Assembly (NCBI RefSeq): GCF_900115345.1
Contig: NZ_FOWC01000019.1
Location: forward strand, 96,600-160,599
Direction: 5' to 3'
DNA from: Amycolatopsis rubida
GTDB taxonomy: Bacteria > Actinomycetota > Actinomycetes > Mycobacteriales > Pseudonocardiaceae
DNA: 64,000 nt
Part shown: positions 16,545 through 24,614 of the stretch, piece by piece
Position numbering within the stretch: the stretch's first letter is position 1
Layout of the letters: each line of letters begins with the position of its first letter
The notes under the pieces: generated by a model
Told to the model about the DNA's origin: nothing
Seen by the model: only the letters and a program-made list of their open reading frames with translations
Databases searched by the model: none
Program-made: the position numbers and the translations under genes

Positions 16545-18097
16545 ACCGGGCCCGGAAAGCGGCGAAGCTGGCGCTCGGCGGCGGCGAAGGCGTGCCCTGC
16601 CTGTGGGTGGGCGATCTGGACCGGGCGGTGTCGTTCTACCGCGACCGGGCGGGCTTCCGCGAGACGGAACTCCTCGGCGGCCAGCGGCCGCACGCGGCGC
16701 TGGCCTCCGGGCACGGCGCCACCGTGCTGCTCCGGGCGGCGGGGGACGAGGAGCGGGAAAGCCGGCGCCGCCGATCGGGGAATTCCGACTGGGACGCCCT
16801 GTTCTTCGTCGGCGACCTCGACCGGGTCGCGCGCGAACTGCGCGACGGCGGCGTCCGGATCGAGGTCGGCATCGGCGTCTCGGCGGTGGCGTACCGGACG
16901 CTGGAGATCCGCGACGAGTGGGGCAACGCGCTGGCGTTCGCCGAAGCGGCCGGGGGATGGCGGCCCGCGACGCGGGAGCTCGCCGAACGGGTGATCCCGG
17001 CGCGGCTGCGGACTTCGCTGCGGGACCGGAAGTTCGCCAGGCAGGAGCGACCGGAGCACGCGAGGTTCGCCCGGTTCCACGCGGAGCTGCCCGACCGGCG
17101 GGACCCGGTGTACATGTTCTTCACCAAGGGTTTGCTGCACTGGGTGGCCGCCTCGGCGAAGCACATTCCGCCCGAGGTGAACCTGGTGTTCTTCGGCTCG
17201 GGCCTGCCTGCCGAAGAACAACGATGGCTGAGCGAGCACCTCGGCCGTCCGGTGTTCAACTCCCAGCTGGAAATCGACGACAACACCGCGTGGGAGATCC
17301 TTTTCGCGGCCAACACGACGAACTTCGGCTACGTGGACATCGACTGCTTCGTGCTCGACCCGCGGGTGTTCGCCGACCTCGCCGCCATCGGCGACGACGT
17401 GGCGGTCAACGCGGCCTGGACCTATCCGGCGGCGCCCGGGGTCCCGGTCGCCTGCACTCATCTCGTCTTCCTCAACGCCGGGATCATCGCGAAACTGCGG
17501 GACAGCGGCCGGTATCTCTCCCCGGCCAACTACGCCTGGGACGGCGGCATGGTCCCGCTGCTGCACCACCGGACGTACTGCCGCGTTCCGACTCCGGAGC
17601 AACGGCGGCTGCTGCTCGAAGTGCTGCCCGCCGACGAGCGGGGGTTGCCGAAAGCCCCGGGCGAGGCGCCGTTCTTCGACACCTTGATCGGCTACCAGAT
17701 CGCCGCCGCGGCGGCGGGGTACCGGACCCGCGCGGTCCGGCCCCTCGCGCACCGCACGCAGGCTATGTTCGCGGAGGCGGCGGCCGCCGGGAAACACGTG
17801 TGGCAGCAGGATTTGTCCGACGAACTCGTGCACATCGGCGGAATCAGCTACTACGGCCGCTATTTTCACGCTGCGGAGTTCCGCAAGCTCTACCTGGCCG
17901 CAGAATATTCCGTCCTGCGCGCGTCGGTGGACCGCCTGCCGCCCGGATACCGGGAACGGCGGTCCACGATCGAACGGCAGCTGCGCGAGGCCGGCCTGGA
18001 TCCCTTGCTGGCACGGGAATTCATCCGCGAGCACCTGGTGGCCGACCGCGGGATCGGCGCGGAGGCGGCCGACCGGATCCTCGGCGGGCCGGAATAG
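16541..18097 (+). CDS. VOC (bleomycin-resistance-like) domain fused to a GT-A-like domain, copy 1
   Basis: 518 aa from a GTG overlapping the aminotransferase frame. Residues about 15-140 form a glyoxalase/bleomycin-resistance (VOC) domain: GVPCLWVGDLDRAVSFYRDR, ALFFVGDLDRV, and IRDEWGNALAF. After a linker, residues about 185-430 look like a GT-A-fold glycosyltransferase: VYMFFTKGLLHWV, the likely metal-binding DID in GYVDIDCFVLDP, then CTHLVFLNAGIIAKL. The C-terminal 80 residues are helical. I know no characterised protein with this order. The paralogue at 22841-24301 has the same order but lacks the DID. Given the cluster, the VOC part may hold a bleomycin-like acceptor while the second domain transfers a sugar; this is inference. 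Confidence 0.72.
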   Translation: MNRARKAAKLALGGGEGVPCLWVGDLDRAVSFYRDRAGFRETELLGGQRPHAALASGHGATVLLRAAGDEERESRRRRSGNSDWDALFFVGDLDRVARELRDGGVRIEVGIGVSAVAYRTLEIRDEWGNALAFAEAAGGWRPATRELAERVIPARLRTSLRDRKFARQERPEHARFARFHAELPDRRDPVYMFFTKGLLHWVAASAKHIPPEVNLVFFGSGLPAEEQRWLSEHLGRPVFNSQLEIDDNTAWEILFAANTTNFGYVDIDCFVLDPRVFADLAAIGDDVAVNAAWTYPAAPGVPVACTHLVFLNAGIIAKLRDSGRYLSPANYAWDGGMVPLLHHRTYCRVPTPEQRRLLLEVLPADERGLPKAPGEAPFFDTLIGYQIAAAAAGYRTRAVRPLAHRTQAMFAEAAAAGKHVWQQDLSDELVHIGGISYYGRYFHAAEFRKLYLAAEYSVLRASVDRLPPGYRERRSTIERQLREAGLDPLLAREFIREHLVADRGIGAEAADRILGGPE

Positions 18098-18152
18098 CCC
18101 CCGGTCAGTATGCTGGCCGCCGCTGCCGCACGGCGACCAAGGACGGAACTCG

Positions 18153-19031
18153 GTGGAACTGAAGACCTCCCGGCTGGACCTGACGCCGCTGGACCCCGAA
18201 GAGCACGCCGACGCCCTCCACGCGGCCTACGGCGATCCGGCGGTGATGTCGTGGTGGACCCGGCCCGCGACCTCGACCGAGGCGGAGACCCGGCAGCTGC
18301 TCGCCGCGGACGCCGCGCAGCCGGGCGCCGCCCTCTGGGCGATCCGGCGGGCAGGCGACCCGGCCGCGATCGGAATGGCGGGCCTGCTCGGCGGCACCGC
18401 GGTCCCCGGGCTGAGCTGGATACTGGCCGAATCGGAGTGGGGACACGGTTTCGCCACCGAAGCGGCCTCCGCGATCGTCGAGCACGCCTTCGGCGCCGCC
18501 GGGCACGACCGGGTCGAAGCCTGGGTCGAATCGACCAACACCCGCTCGATCGCCGTGTGCCGGAAGATCGGCCTGACCGAACGAGGACGGCTCGCCCAGC
18601 GGTACGAGCACCGCGACCGCCCGCACGAGATGATCGTGCTCGGCCGGGCGCGGCATCCGGAGCCGACCTCGGTGCTGCACCTCGAACCGGTGCTCCCGGT
18701 GACCGACGTCGCGGCGACGACCGAACTGCTGCGCGCCGCGCTGGCGGGCCGGGTCTCCTTTTCGGCGGGCGAACCGCCCGAGGTCGCCGGGATGGTCTTC
18801 GGGCCGTGGAGCGCCGGGCCGAGCGTCCAGTTCGTCCGGAAGCCGCGCGGGGAGTGCGCGCCGGTGGTCCTGACGCTCGACGTCGTCGCGGGGTTCGACG
18901 AGCTGTACGCCGCGGTGACGGCGGCCGGGACGGCGGGAGTCGAGCCGCCGGTCCGCGAGCCGTGGGGGCGGCGCGAGTTCGCGTTCCGCCTGCCGGAGGG
19001 GCACCGGATCGTGGTGAGCACGCCGGGGTGA
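18153..19031 (+). CDS. GNAT acetyltransferase fused to a VOC domain, BlmB-like self-resistance enzyme
   Basis: 292 aa from GTG 18153, preceded by AAGGACGG. Residues about 1-165 are a GNAT acetyltransferase (TSRLDLTPLDPEEHADAL, then ESEWGHGFATEAA with the acetyl-CoA loop, and ESTNTRSIAVCRKIGL). Residues about 170-292 form a VOC-like half (LEPVLPVTDVAATTELL, LTLDVVAGFDELY, REFAFRLPEGHRIV). Length and order match bleomycin N-acetyltransferases such as BlmB, which acetylate the beta-aminoalaninamide amine and so abolish copper/iron binding. This would protect the producer. A TATGCT box at 18111-18116 may give it its own promoter in the 55-bp gap. It converges with the minus-strand block only 7 bp away. 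Confidence 0.8.
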   Translation: MELKTSRLDLTPLDPEEHADALHAAYGDPAVMSWWTRPATSTEAETRQLLAADAAQPGAALWAIRRAGDPAAIGMAGLLGGTAVPGLSWILAESEWGHGFATEAASAIVEHAFGAAGHDRVEAWVESTNTRSIAVCRKIGLTERGRLAQRYEHRDRPHEMIVLGRARHPEPTSVLHLEPVLPVTDVAATTELLRAALAGRVSFSAGEPPEVAGMVFGPWSAGPSVQFVRKPRGECAPVVLTLDVVAGFDELYAAVTAAGTAGVEPPVREPWGRREFAFRLPEGHRIVVSTPG

Positions 19032-19038
19032 GCGCGGG

Positions 19039-21018
19039 TCACCCGGAAGCGGCGCCCGGGTTCCTCAGCAGAACGCGCGCTTCGAACAACTCCCCGAAGA
19101 CCGGCAGCACGGAAGGGAATTCCCCTCGTTCGAGAGCCTCGGCGTCGGCCCGATGGCACGCGGCGGGGTCCGGCGCGGGGACCGGCCACCGCACGCCCGT
19201 CTGGTTGACGCCGCGCCGGGTCAGCCGGCCGTCCACCGCCGCGGCCGTCGAAGTCCACTGGGGACAGCTCGGCAACGTCGCCACGACGGCCCCGTTGACC
19301 AGCAGGTCCGCGGTCGTGCCCGCTGGCGCGTCCGGCATCCGGTAGGTCACCGCCAAGGTGAGATCCCCGGGGCGCGCGAGAGCGAACGCGAACACCGACC
19401 GCCGAGCCATCCCCCGGTGGTAGGCGAGCGGCGGCCGCCAGTTCGGGAGCGGATGCCCGTCGGCGGTGGGGCTTTCGAGCAGATCGGCGTCGCGATCGCT
19501 CCCGGGCGCCGATTCGAAGAGTTCGCCGAGGCATTCCCGCAGAGTCCACAGTTCGGGCGGCACGCACCGGGTCTGCACCAGGCCGGAGAGAAACGGCAGC
19601 AGCTCCGCGGCCTCGGCCAGCCGCAACGCGGCCGGATGCGTCCACAATGGACGCGGCGCGTCCAGCAGCGCCAGCGTGCCCGCCAGGACCGGACCCACAC
19701 CGGGGTCGGCGTCGACCGCGGCGCGCAGCCGATTCAGCACCGGAAGCACCGGCTGGCCTTGGAAAGCGATGTGCGCGGCGGCGTGCGCGTGGCCGAAGGC
19801 CCGCAGCCGCCGGTCCGGTCCGGGGCCGGGCGCCGTGGTTCCGGGAGGGCTGCCGGTGACGGCGTCGGCGACCGCGGCCATGGCGCGTTCGATGCCGGGG
19901 CCGGAAAGGTGGCAGTAGTCGTGGAACAGGTCCGGGTCGGGCAGTCCGGGGGCGCCGAAGACGGTGCGCAGGTCGACACACCGCCAGCCGCGGTCGCGGG
20001 CGAAGGACGCGAGCAGGTCCTGGACCGGCCGGGTGATCCTGGGGACGTGCCGGACGAACAGTCCGCACACCGCGTCCCGGGAGTCCTCGAACGCCGCCCG
20101 CGCCGCCGCCTCGTCGCCCGTCGCCAGCGCCGCCCGGCCGCGCAGCCAGCCAGGGATCGAACTGGTGCCCTGATCGAGCGCGGCCATGGCCGCGGCCAGG
20201 GGGGCGATCTCCGCCCACCGCCCGGTTTCGGCGGCGTGCCCGGCCCGGTCCTTCAGGTCGTGCCAGGAGGCGAGCGCGGCGGGCGGGAGCACCGGGGTCT
20301 CGATGTCGGCGGGCGGAACCCAGCCGCGGAGATTGAACTCGGGCACCACGACGACCACCTCGGCCGGGCACCGTTGCCGAAGCGCGGCGAGGCGCTCCAG
20401 GAACCCTTGGGCATATGCGTGCGTGACCACGGAAAGGAACCGTTCCCGGAGCGCGGCGTACCCGCCTTCCCGCAGCGCGTCCGCGAGCGTGTCGCGCACT
20501 TCGATCTCCCCGGCCAGGCCGAGCCGGAAGAACGGTTCTGCCCAGTTGTTCCCGGCGAAGGCGATCACGACGTCCGGAGCCGCCAGGTCCAGCCGGTCGA
20601 CGAGGGTGTTCAGGACGGCTCCGGTCGCGCCGGTCTTGGCGAGGTCGACGCATTGGTAGCCCTCGCCGCCCAGCTGGCGTTGCAGCACTTGCCCGCAGCT
20701 TTGCCCGTGCTCGAACGGCCAGCCCCGGGCCGCTGATTCGCCGATCAGCACGACCCGCCGGGCATCCCCGGCCGGCGGCAGGTACTCCACCGGGGCCCAG
20801 GATTCGAGTTCTTCGGGCGGCCAGTCCGTCCGGCGCAGCGCGGTGTCCGGTTCGACCCGCCACGGCCCGAGTTCCGGAATCCGCTCGCCCGCCGGTCCGG
20901 GCCGCTGCCGCCGGACGGCCAGTTTCTGGAGTTCGGCCAGGATCTGGGCGCCGGCGGCGTCGCCGAGCAGCGCGGCGAGCCGGTCCGCCCTCTGCCGGAG
21001 GGGTTCCGTCGCGGGCAT
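19039..21018 (-). CDS. Large SGNH/GDSL-type hydrolase or acyltransferase-like protein
   Basis: 659 aa; ATG 21018 is preferred over a GTG two codons upstream because of spacing from GCAGG. Residues about 80-390 show SGNH blocks: nucleophile Ser in VVLIGESAARGWP (block I), FAGNNWAEPF (block III Asn), and DPDLFHDYCHLSG giving the catalytic Asp/His pair (block V). Residues about 400-660 have no family I recognise. SGNH proteins are esterases, or O-acyltransferases when paired with partners. It follows the second carbamoyltransferase by 24 bp on the same strand, so the two probably act on one sugar or peptide hydroxyl. No signal peptide is seen, suggesting a cytoplasmic tailoring step. Confidence 0.68.
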   Translation of the reverse strand: MPATEPLRQRADRLAALLGDAAGAQILAELQKLAVRRQRPGPAGERIPELGPWRVEPDTALRRTDWPPEELESWAPVEYLPPAGDARRVVLIGESAARGWPFEHGQSCGQVLQRQLGGEGYQCVDLAKTGATGAVLNTLVDRLDLAAPDVVIAFAGNNWAEPFFRLGLAGEIEVRDTLADALREGGYAALRERFLSVVTHAYAQGFLERLAALRQRCPAEVVVVVPEFNLRGWVPPADIETPVLPPAALASWHDLKDRAGHAAETGRWAEIAPLAAAMAALDQGTSSIPGWLRGRAALATGDEAAARAAFEDSRDAVCGLFVRHVPRITRPVQDLLASFARDRGWRCVDLRTVFGAPGLPDPDLFHDYCHLSGPGIERAMAAVADAVTGSPPGTTAPGPGPDRRLRAFGHAHAAAHIAFQGQPVLPVLNRLRAAVDADPGVGPVLAGTLALLDAPRPLWTHPAALRLAEAAELLPFLSGLVQTRCVPPELWTLRECLGELFESAPGSDRDADLLESPTADGHPLPNWRPPLAYHRGMARRSVFAFALARPGDLTLAVTYRMPDAPAGTTADLLVNGAVVATLPSCPQWTSTAAAVDGRLTRRGVNQTGVRWPVPAPDPAACHRADAEALERGEFPSVLPVFGELFEARVLLRNPGAASG

Positions 21019-21042
21019 GGGCACCTGCTTCCCGGGAAGGCG

Positions 21043-22797
21043 TCAGACGAAGCTGTACACGGTGGTGCGCTCCCGCGGCGGCGAGGCGGGGATCAGGCCG
21101 ACGAGCCGGTCCCACCCGTCCGGAAGATCCCGGGCGCGCACCAGCAGGTCGCCGAGGACGAGAGCGTCGAGCCCGCAGCGGACGAACGCGGCCAGCGCGT
21201 CCGCGGGAGTGCACACGATCGGTTCTCCCCGCACGTTGAACGAGGTGTTGAGCAGGATCGGGTAGCCGGTGCGCTTCCCGAACGCGGTCAGCAGGCCGTG
21301 GAAGCGCGGATCGACCGCGGCGTCGACGGTCTGCAGCCGGGCCGAACCGTCGACGTGGGAGATCGCGGGCAGCGCGGCGGGGTCGAGGACCCGCGCGGTA
21401 TCGAGCATGAACGGCGCCGGGCCGGTCCAGGCGAAGAACTCGGGACAGCGGTCGGCGGCCACGGCGGGGGCGAACGGCCGGAAGGACTCGCGTTTCTTCA
21501 CCAGCGCGTTGATGCGGTCGCGCATCCGGGAGTCCCGGGGATCGGCGAGGATCGACCGCGCGCCCAGCGACCGGGGGCCGAATTCCATGCGGCCCTGGAA
21601 CCAGCCGATGATCTCGCCCCCGGCCAGCAGCTCCGCCGCGGTGTCCAGCAGTCCGGTCTCGTCCCCGGCGAACGCGAGGTAGGGGACGCCCGCGATGTCG
21701 AGGCCTGCCCGGACCTCGTCGGCCGGATAGGCCGGGCCGAGGCGGGCGTCGGTCATCCGCTCCCGCACATACGTTCCGGTCAGCCGGTGGTGCACCAGCG
21801 CGGCGGCGCCGACGCACCCGCCCGCGTCGCCCGCCGCGGGCGGGACGAAGAGGTCGCGGAACGGCCCGTCGCGGCGGAGCCGGGTGTTCGCCACGCAATT
21901 CAGCGCGACACCGCCCGCGTAGCTGAGGTTTTCCGATCCGGTGCGCTCGTGCAGATGACGCGCCTTCGCCAGCAGGATTTCTTCGAGCACGATCTGCAGA
22001 CTGCGCGCGAGGTCCTGATGGACGGTCTCGATCTCGTCGTCCGGCCGTCGCGGCGCAACGGGCAGCAGGTCGGCCAGCGCGTCGGTGTACATCCGGTCCG
22101 GCCGCCGGAAGTCGAAGTACTCCGGGTCGAGCCGGAACTGGCCGCCGGGCAGGTCGGCGACCAGCGTGCGCAGCGTCTCGGCGCAGGTGCCTTCGCCGTA
22201 CGGAGCGAGGCCCATCACCTTGTACTCGTCGCTGTTGACCTCGAACCCCAGGTACGAGGTGAGCGCGCTGTAGAACAGCCCGAGCGAATCCGGGAACGCG
22301 ACCTCCTCGAAGAGTTCGATCCCGTCCGGACCGGCGCGGCCGTAGCTCGTCGTCGTCCACTCGCCGACCGCGTCGGCGGTCAGCAGGGCGGATTCGGCGA
22401 ACCCGGAGAAGTAGAAGGCGCTCGCCGCGTGCGATTCGTGGTGGGTGACCGGGACGACCTCGCCGGAGTAGCCGAGCAGCTCGCGGATCTCCCGGAACGG
22501 CCGGTCGGCGTCGAGCCGGAACAGGGTTTCCGGACTGCTCTGCGGCAACTCGGGCAAGCCGTTCCACAGCTGACGGCCCAGCCGCGCGACGGGATCCTCG
22601 TAGTAGGCGACGCGGTCGATGTCGGCGATGCCGATCCCGGCCTGGCGAAGGCACGCGCGAAAAGCGTGGGCGGGCATCGACGCGTCGTACCGCCGCCGGG
22701 TGAACCGCTCCTCCTGCGCGGCGGCCGCCAGCCGTCCGTCGATCAGCACAGCGCACGCCGAATCGTGGTACAGAGCCGAAATCCCGACGACGATCAC
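21043..22797 (-). CDS. NodU-family O-carbamoyltransferase (second copy)
   Basis: 584 aa from GTG 22797 with AGGTGA upstream. It starts VVGISALYHDSACAVLIDGR and has EERFTRRRYD, THHESHAASAFYFSG for metal and carbamoyl binding, DEYKVMGLAPYG and LSYAGGVALN in the Kae1-like half, then MEFGPRSLGARSILADPR and NTSFNVRGEPIV in the C-terminal half. It is closer to standard antibiotic carbamoyltransferases than the copy at 7689-9323, which has FNHDGAA in place of YHDSACA. The two are therefore likely of separate origin and act on different hydroxyls. It is followed by the SGNH gene and preceded by the VOC-GT gene on the same strand. Confidence 0.92.
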   Translation of the reverse strand: MIVVGISALYHDSACAVLIDGRLAAAAQEERFTRRRYDASMPAHAFRACLRQAGIGIADIDRVAYYEDPVARLGRQLWNGLPELPQSSPETLFRLDADRPFREIRELLGYSGEVVPVTHHESHAASAFYFSGFAESALLTADAVGEWTTTSYGRAGPDGIELFEEVAFPDSLGLFYSALTSYLGFEVNSDEYKVMGLAPYGEGTCAETLRTLVADLPGGQFRLDPEYFDFRRPDRMYTDALADLLPVAPRRPDDEIETVHQDLARSLQIVLEEILLAKARHLHERTGSENLSYAGGVALNCVANTRLRRDGPFRDLFVPPAAGDAGGCVGAAALVHHRLTGTYVRERMTDARLGPAYPADEVRAGLDIAGVPYLAFAGDETGLLDTAAELLAGGEIIGWFQGRMEFGPRSLGARSILADPRDSRMRDRINALVKKRESFRPFAPAVAADRCPEFFAWTGPAPFMLDTARVLDPAALPAISHVDGSARLQTVDAAVDPRFHGLLTAFGKRTGYPILLNTSFNVRGEPIVCTPADALAAFVRCGLDALVLGDLLVRARDLPDGWDRLVGLIPASPPRERTTVYSFV

Positions 22798-22840
22798 GCG
22801 AGGCTCACCTGCCTGTCCCTTCGCTTGGCGGCGGTCGAGG

Positions 22841-24301
22841 TCATCCCGGTCCTCCGGCGGGCTCCTGGCGTCCGACCGCGAGCGCGGCGGCGTGCGGAGA
22901 CAGCCCCCGTTCCTCGACCAGGTGCCGCGTGCAGAGGTCTGCGACAGATTCCTCGGCGATGCCTTGCGCGGCCAGCGTTTCGGTCACCGCGGCCAGCCTC
23001 CTGCCGTACCAGTCGGGCAGCGTGGCGGCGACCGGGGCGAGCGCCAGGTACTCGGCCAGCAGATAGCGGAGCCGGACCTCGGCGTCGTGGAAGTATCCGC
23101 TGAATTCTTCGAGCACGTCGGCGTGCCCGAGCCCGGCGATGTACATCAGCTCGTCCGAACTCTCGTCTCCCGCCGTCGCGCCCTGCGGCGTGCCGTAGCC
23201 GGAAAGCTCGCGCACCTGGGAGATCCGCTTCCCGAGGGTGCGAGCGGCGAGCTGGTACAGGACGGTCGGTTCGTAGAAGGCCATCCCGCCGGGGACGGCC
23301 GGGCCCGCCAGTTCGCGCAACGCCCGCGACGGAGTCCTGCTGTAGCAGCGCCGCCCCTCGACCTGCCGGTTGAACCGTTCGCGGGCGTAGACGCCGGGAC
23401 CGACGTCGATGCCCGCGTCCCGCACCTCGGCGATCGTCCCGGCGCTGAAGAACGCGAGATGGGTGTTGGCGATCGGGAAACCGGCTCCGGAGTCCCACGA
23501 CCACGCGCAGGCGACCGAAGTGTCCCGGCCGAGCGCGGACAGTTCGGCGAAGAGACCCGGGTTGAGCACGAGGCATCCCGGCTCCAGCCAGCCGAAATCG
23601 TCCCCGGCCGCGGCGAAGAGGAACTCCAGCACGCCCGCGTCGTCCATCCGGAGGTCGATGTGGTGGAAGGGACGGCCGAGATTTTCCCGCACCCAGGCGC
23701 GTTCGGCGGACGGGAGAGCGGAACCGAGCAGCACGAGGGGAACGTCGCCGGGGACGAGCCCGGCGGTTTTCCCCGCCCAGTGCAGGAGTCCTTCGGTGAA
23801 GTGGAGGAAGTAAGCCCCGGACGTCCGAGGCCGCGCGCGCAGAAACTCGCGGAACGCCAGGAGCCCGCGGTGTTCGGCGCGGGCGGTCCGGCTCCGGTCG
23901 AGCGCGCGGCGCGCGGTGTCGAGCGGCTCGGCGATCCGGCGCCGGAGCGCGGAAACCCCGCCCGCCGGGCCCACGGCGATCACATTGCCGTAGCAGTCCC
24001 GGAAACCGTACGAGCAGTCCGGCCGCGCCGTGCCGGGGCCGACCAGATGCGCGCCCCGGTCGTCGAGCCTGCGGCGCAGTATTTCCGGTTGCGCGACAAG
24101 GATGACCGCGTCCGGCACCGGTGGGTCTTCGGCGCGCGGCCCGGCTCGGAGCGCGAGGAAAACGCCGTGCCCGTGCAGCAGCGCCGCTTGGCCGGAGACG
24201 GTGACCGGGGCGAAACCGAAAAAGGTACGGTAGTAATCGACGGCCTTGCCCACGTCGCCGACCTGGAGACAGGGAACTCCGGACGGCCGGTGAACGCGCA
24301 T
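22841..24301 (-). CDS. VOC domain fused to a GT-A-like domain, copy 2 (no DXD)
   Basis: 486 aa; the ATG is preceded by AGGAGGATGGA. Residues about 1-120 are a VOC domain (GVPCLQVGDVGKAVDYYRTF, FRDCYGNVIAV). Residues about 160-400 align with the second half of the protein at 16541-18097: AYFLHFTEGLLHWAGK, LVLLGSALPSAERAWVRENL, then GWLEPGCLVLNPGLFAEL and NTHLAFFSAGTIAEVRDAG. At the position of DID in copy 1 this protein has EPG, so the metal-binding motif is lost. It may use a different mechanism, be a regulatory partner of copy 1, or be inactive. The C-terminal helices are shared. It is in a minus-strand unit with the second carbamoyltransferase (43-bp gap). Confidence 0.7.
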   Translation of the reverse strand: MRVHRPSGVPCLQVGDVGKAVDYYRTFFGFAPVTVSGQAALLHGHGVFLALRAGPRAEDPPVPDAVILVAQPEILRRRLDDRGAHLVGPGTARPDCSYGFRDCYGNVIAVGPAGGVSALRRRIAEPLDTARRALDRSRTARAEHRGLLAFREFLRARPRTSGAYFLHFTEGLLHWAGKTAGLVPGDVPLVLLGSALPSAERAWVRENLGRPFHHIDLRMDDAGVLEFLFAAAGDDFGWLEPGCLVLNPGLFAELSALGRDTSVACAWSWDSGAGFPIANTHLAFFSAGTIAEVRDAGIDVGPGVYARERFNRQVEGRRCYSRTPSRALRELAGPAVPGGMAFYEPTVLYQLAARTLGKRISQVRELSGYGTPQGATAGDESSDELMYIAGLGHADVLEEFSGYFHDAEVRLRYLLAEYLALAPVAATLPDWYGRRLAAVTETLAAQGIAEESVADLCTRHLVEERGLSPHAAALAVGRQEPAGGPG

Positions 24302-24614
24302 TCCATCCTCCTGCCGCCGACGAGAAGCGCGTTGTCGAGAGTAGTACTTTTCGCGGACGCGGGCGATAGCCTTTCCGGGTCAGCCGCACCGAAAATACCC
24401 GTGCCGGCAACGAAAATGGCGAGAGAACGGTGCGGCGGCCGTCTCCGCGACGGGCGACCGGGTGAACCGCGGATCACCTCATCGCCGGACCCGCGGCGAT
24501 GATCGGTGACGGTGCGCCGATCACGGCAGCGGATTCTCCTCCGTCCGGATCCGGATCCGCCCCGGCGAAAGCATCCGCCGGGTACCCGCCGTCGCGCGGT
24601 TTCCGGACGGCAGC
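24302..24614. other. 313-bp gap between two minus-strand cluster genes
   Basis: No convincing gene on either strand. The part next to 24301 is locally AT-richer (AAAAGTACTACTCTCG on the minus strand around 24338-24353) and probably holds the promoter of the VOC-GT/carbamoyltransferase/SGNH unit. I see no clear terminator hairpin for the C-PCP gene that ends at 24615. Confidence 0.5.

Noticed and set aside
18227..22756. A 1500-codon minus-strand open frame across several genes
   Set aside because: It runs through parts of three genes in the wrong frame, and its sequence is low-complexity; the real proteins there have intact catalytic motifs.
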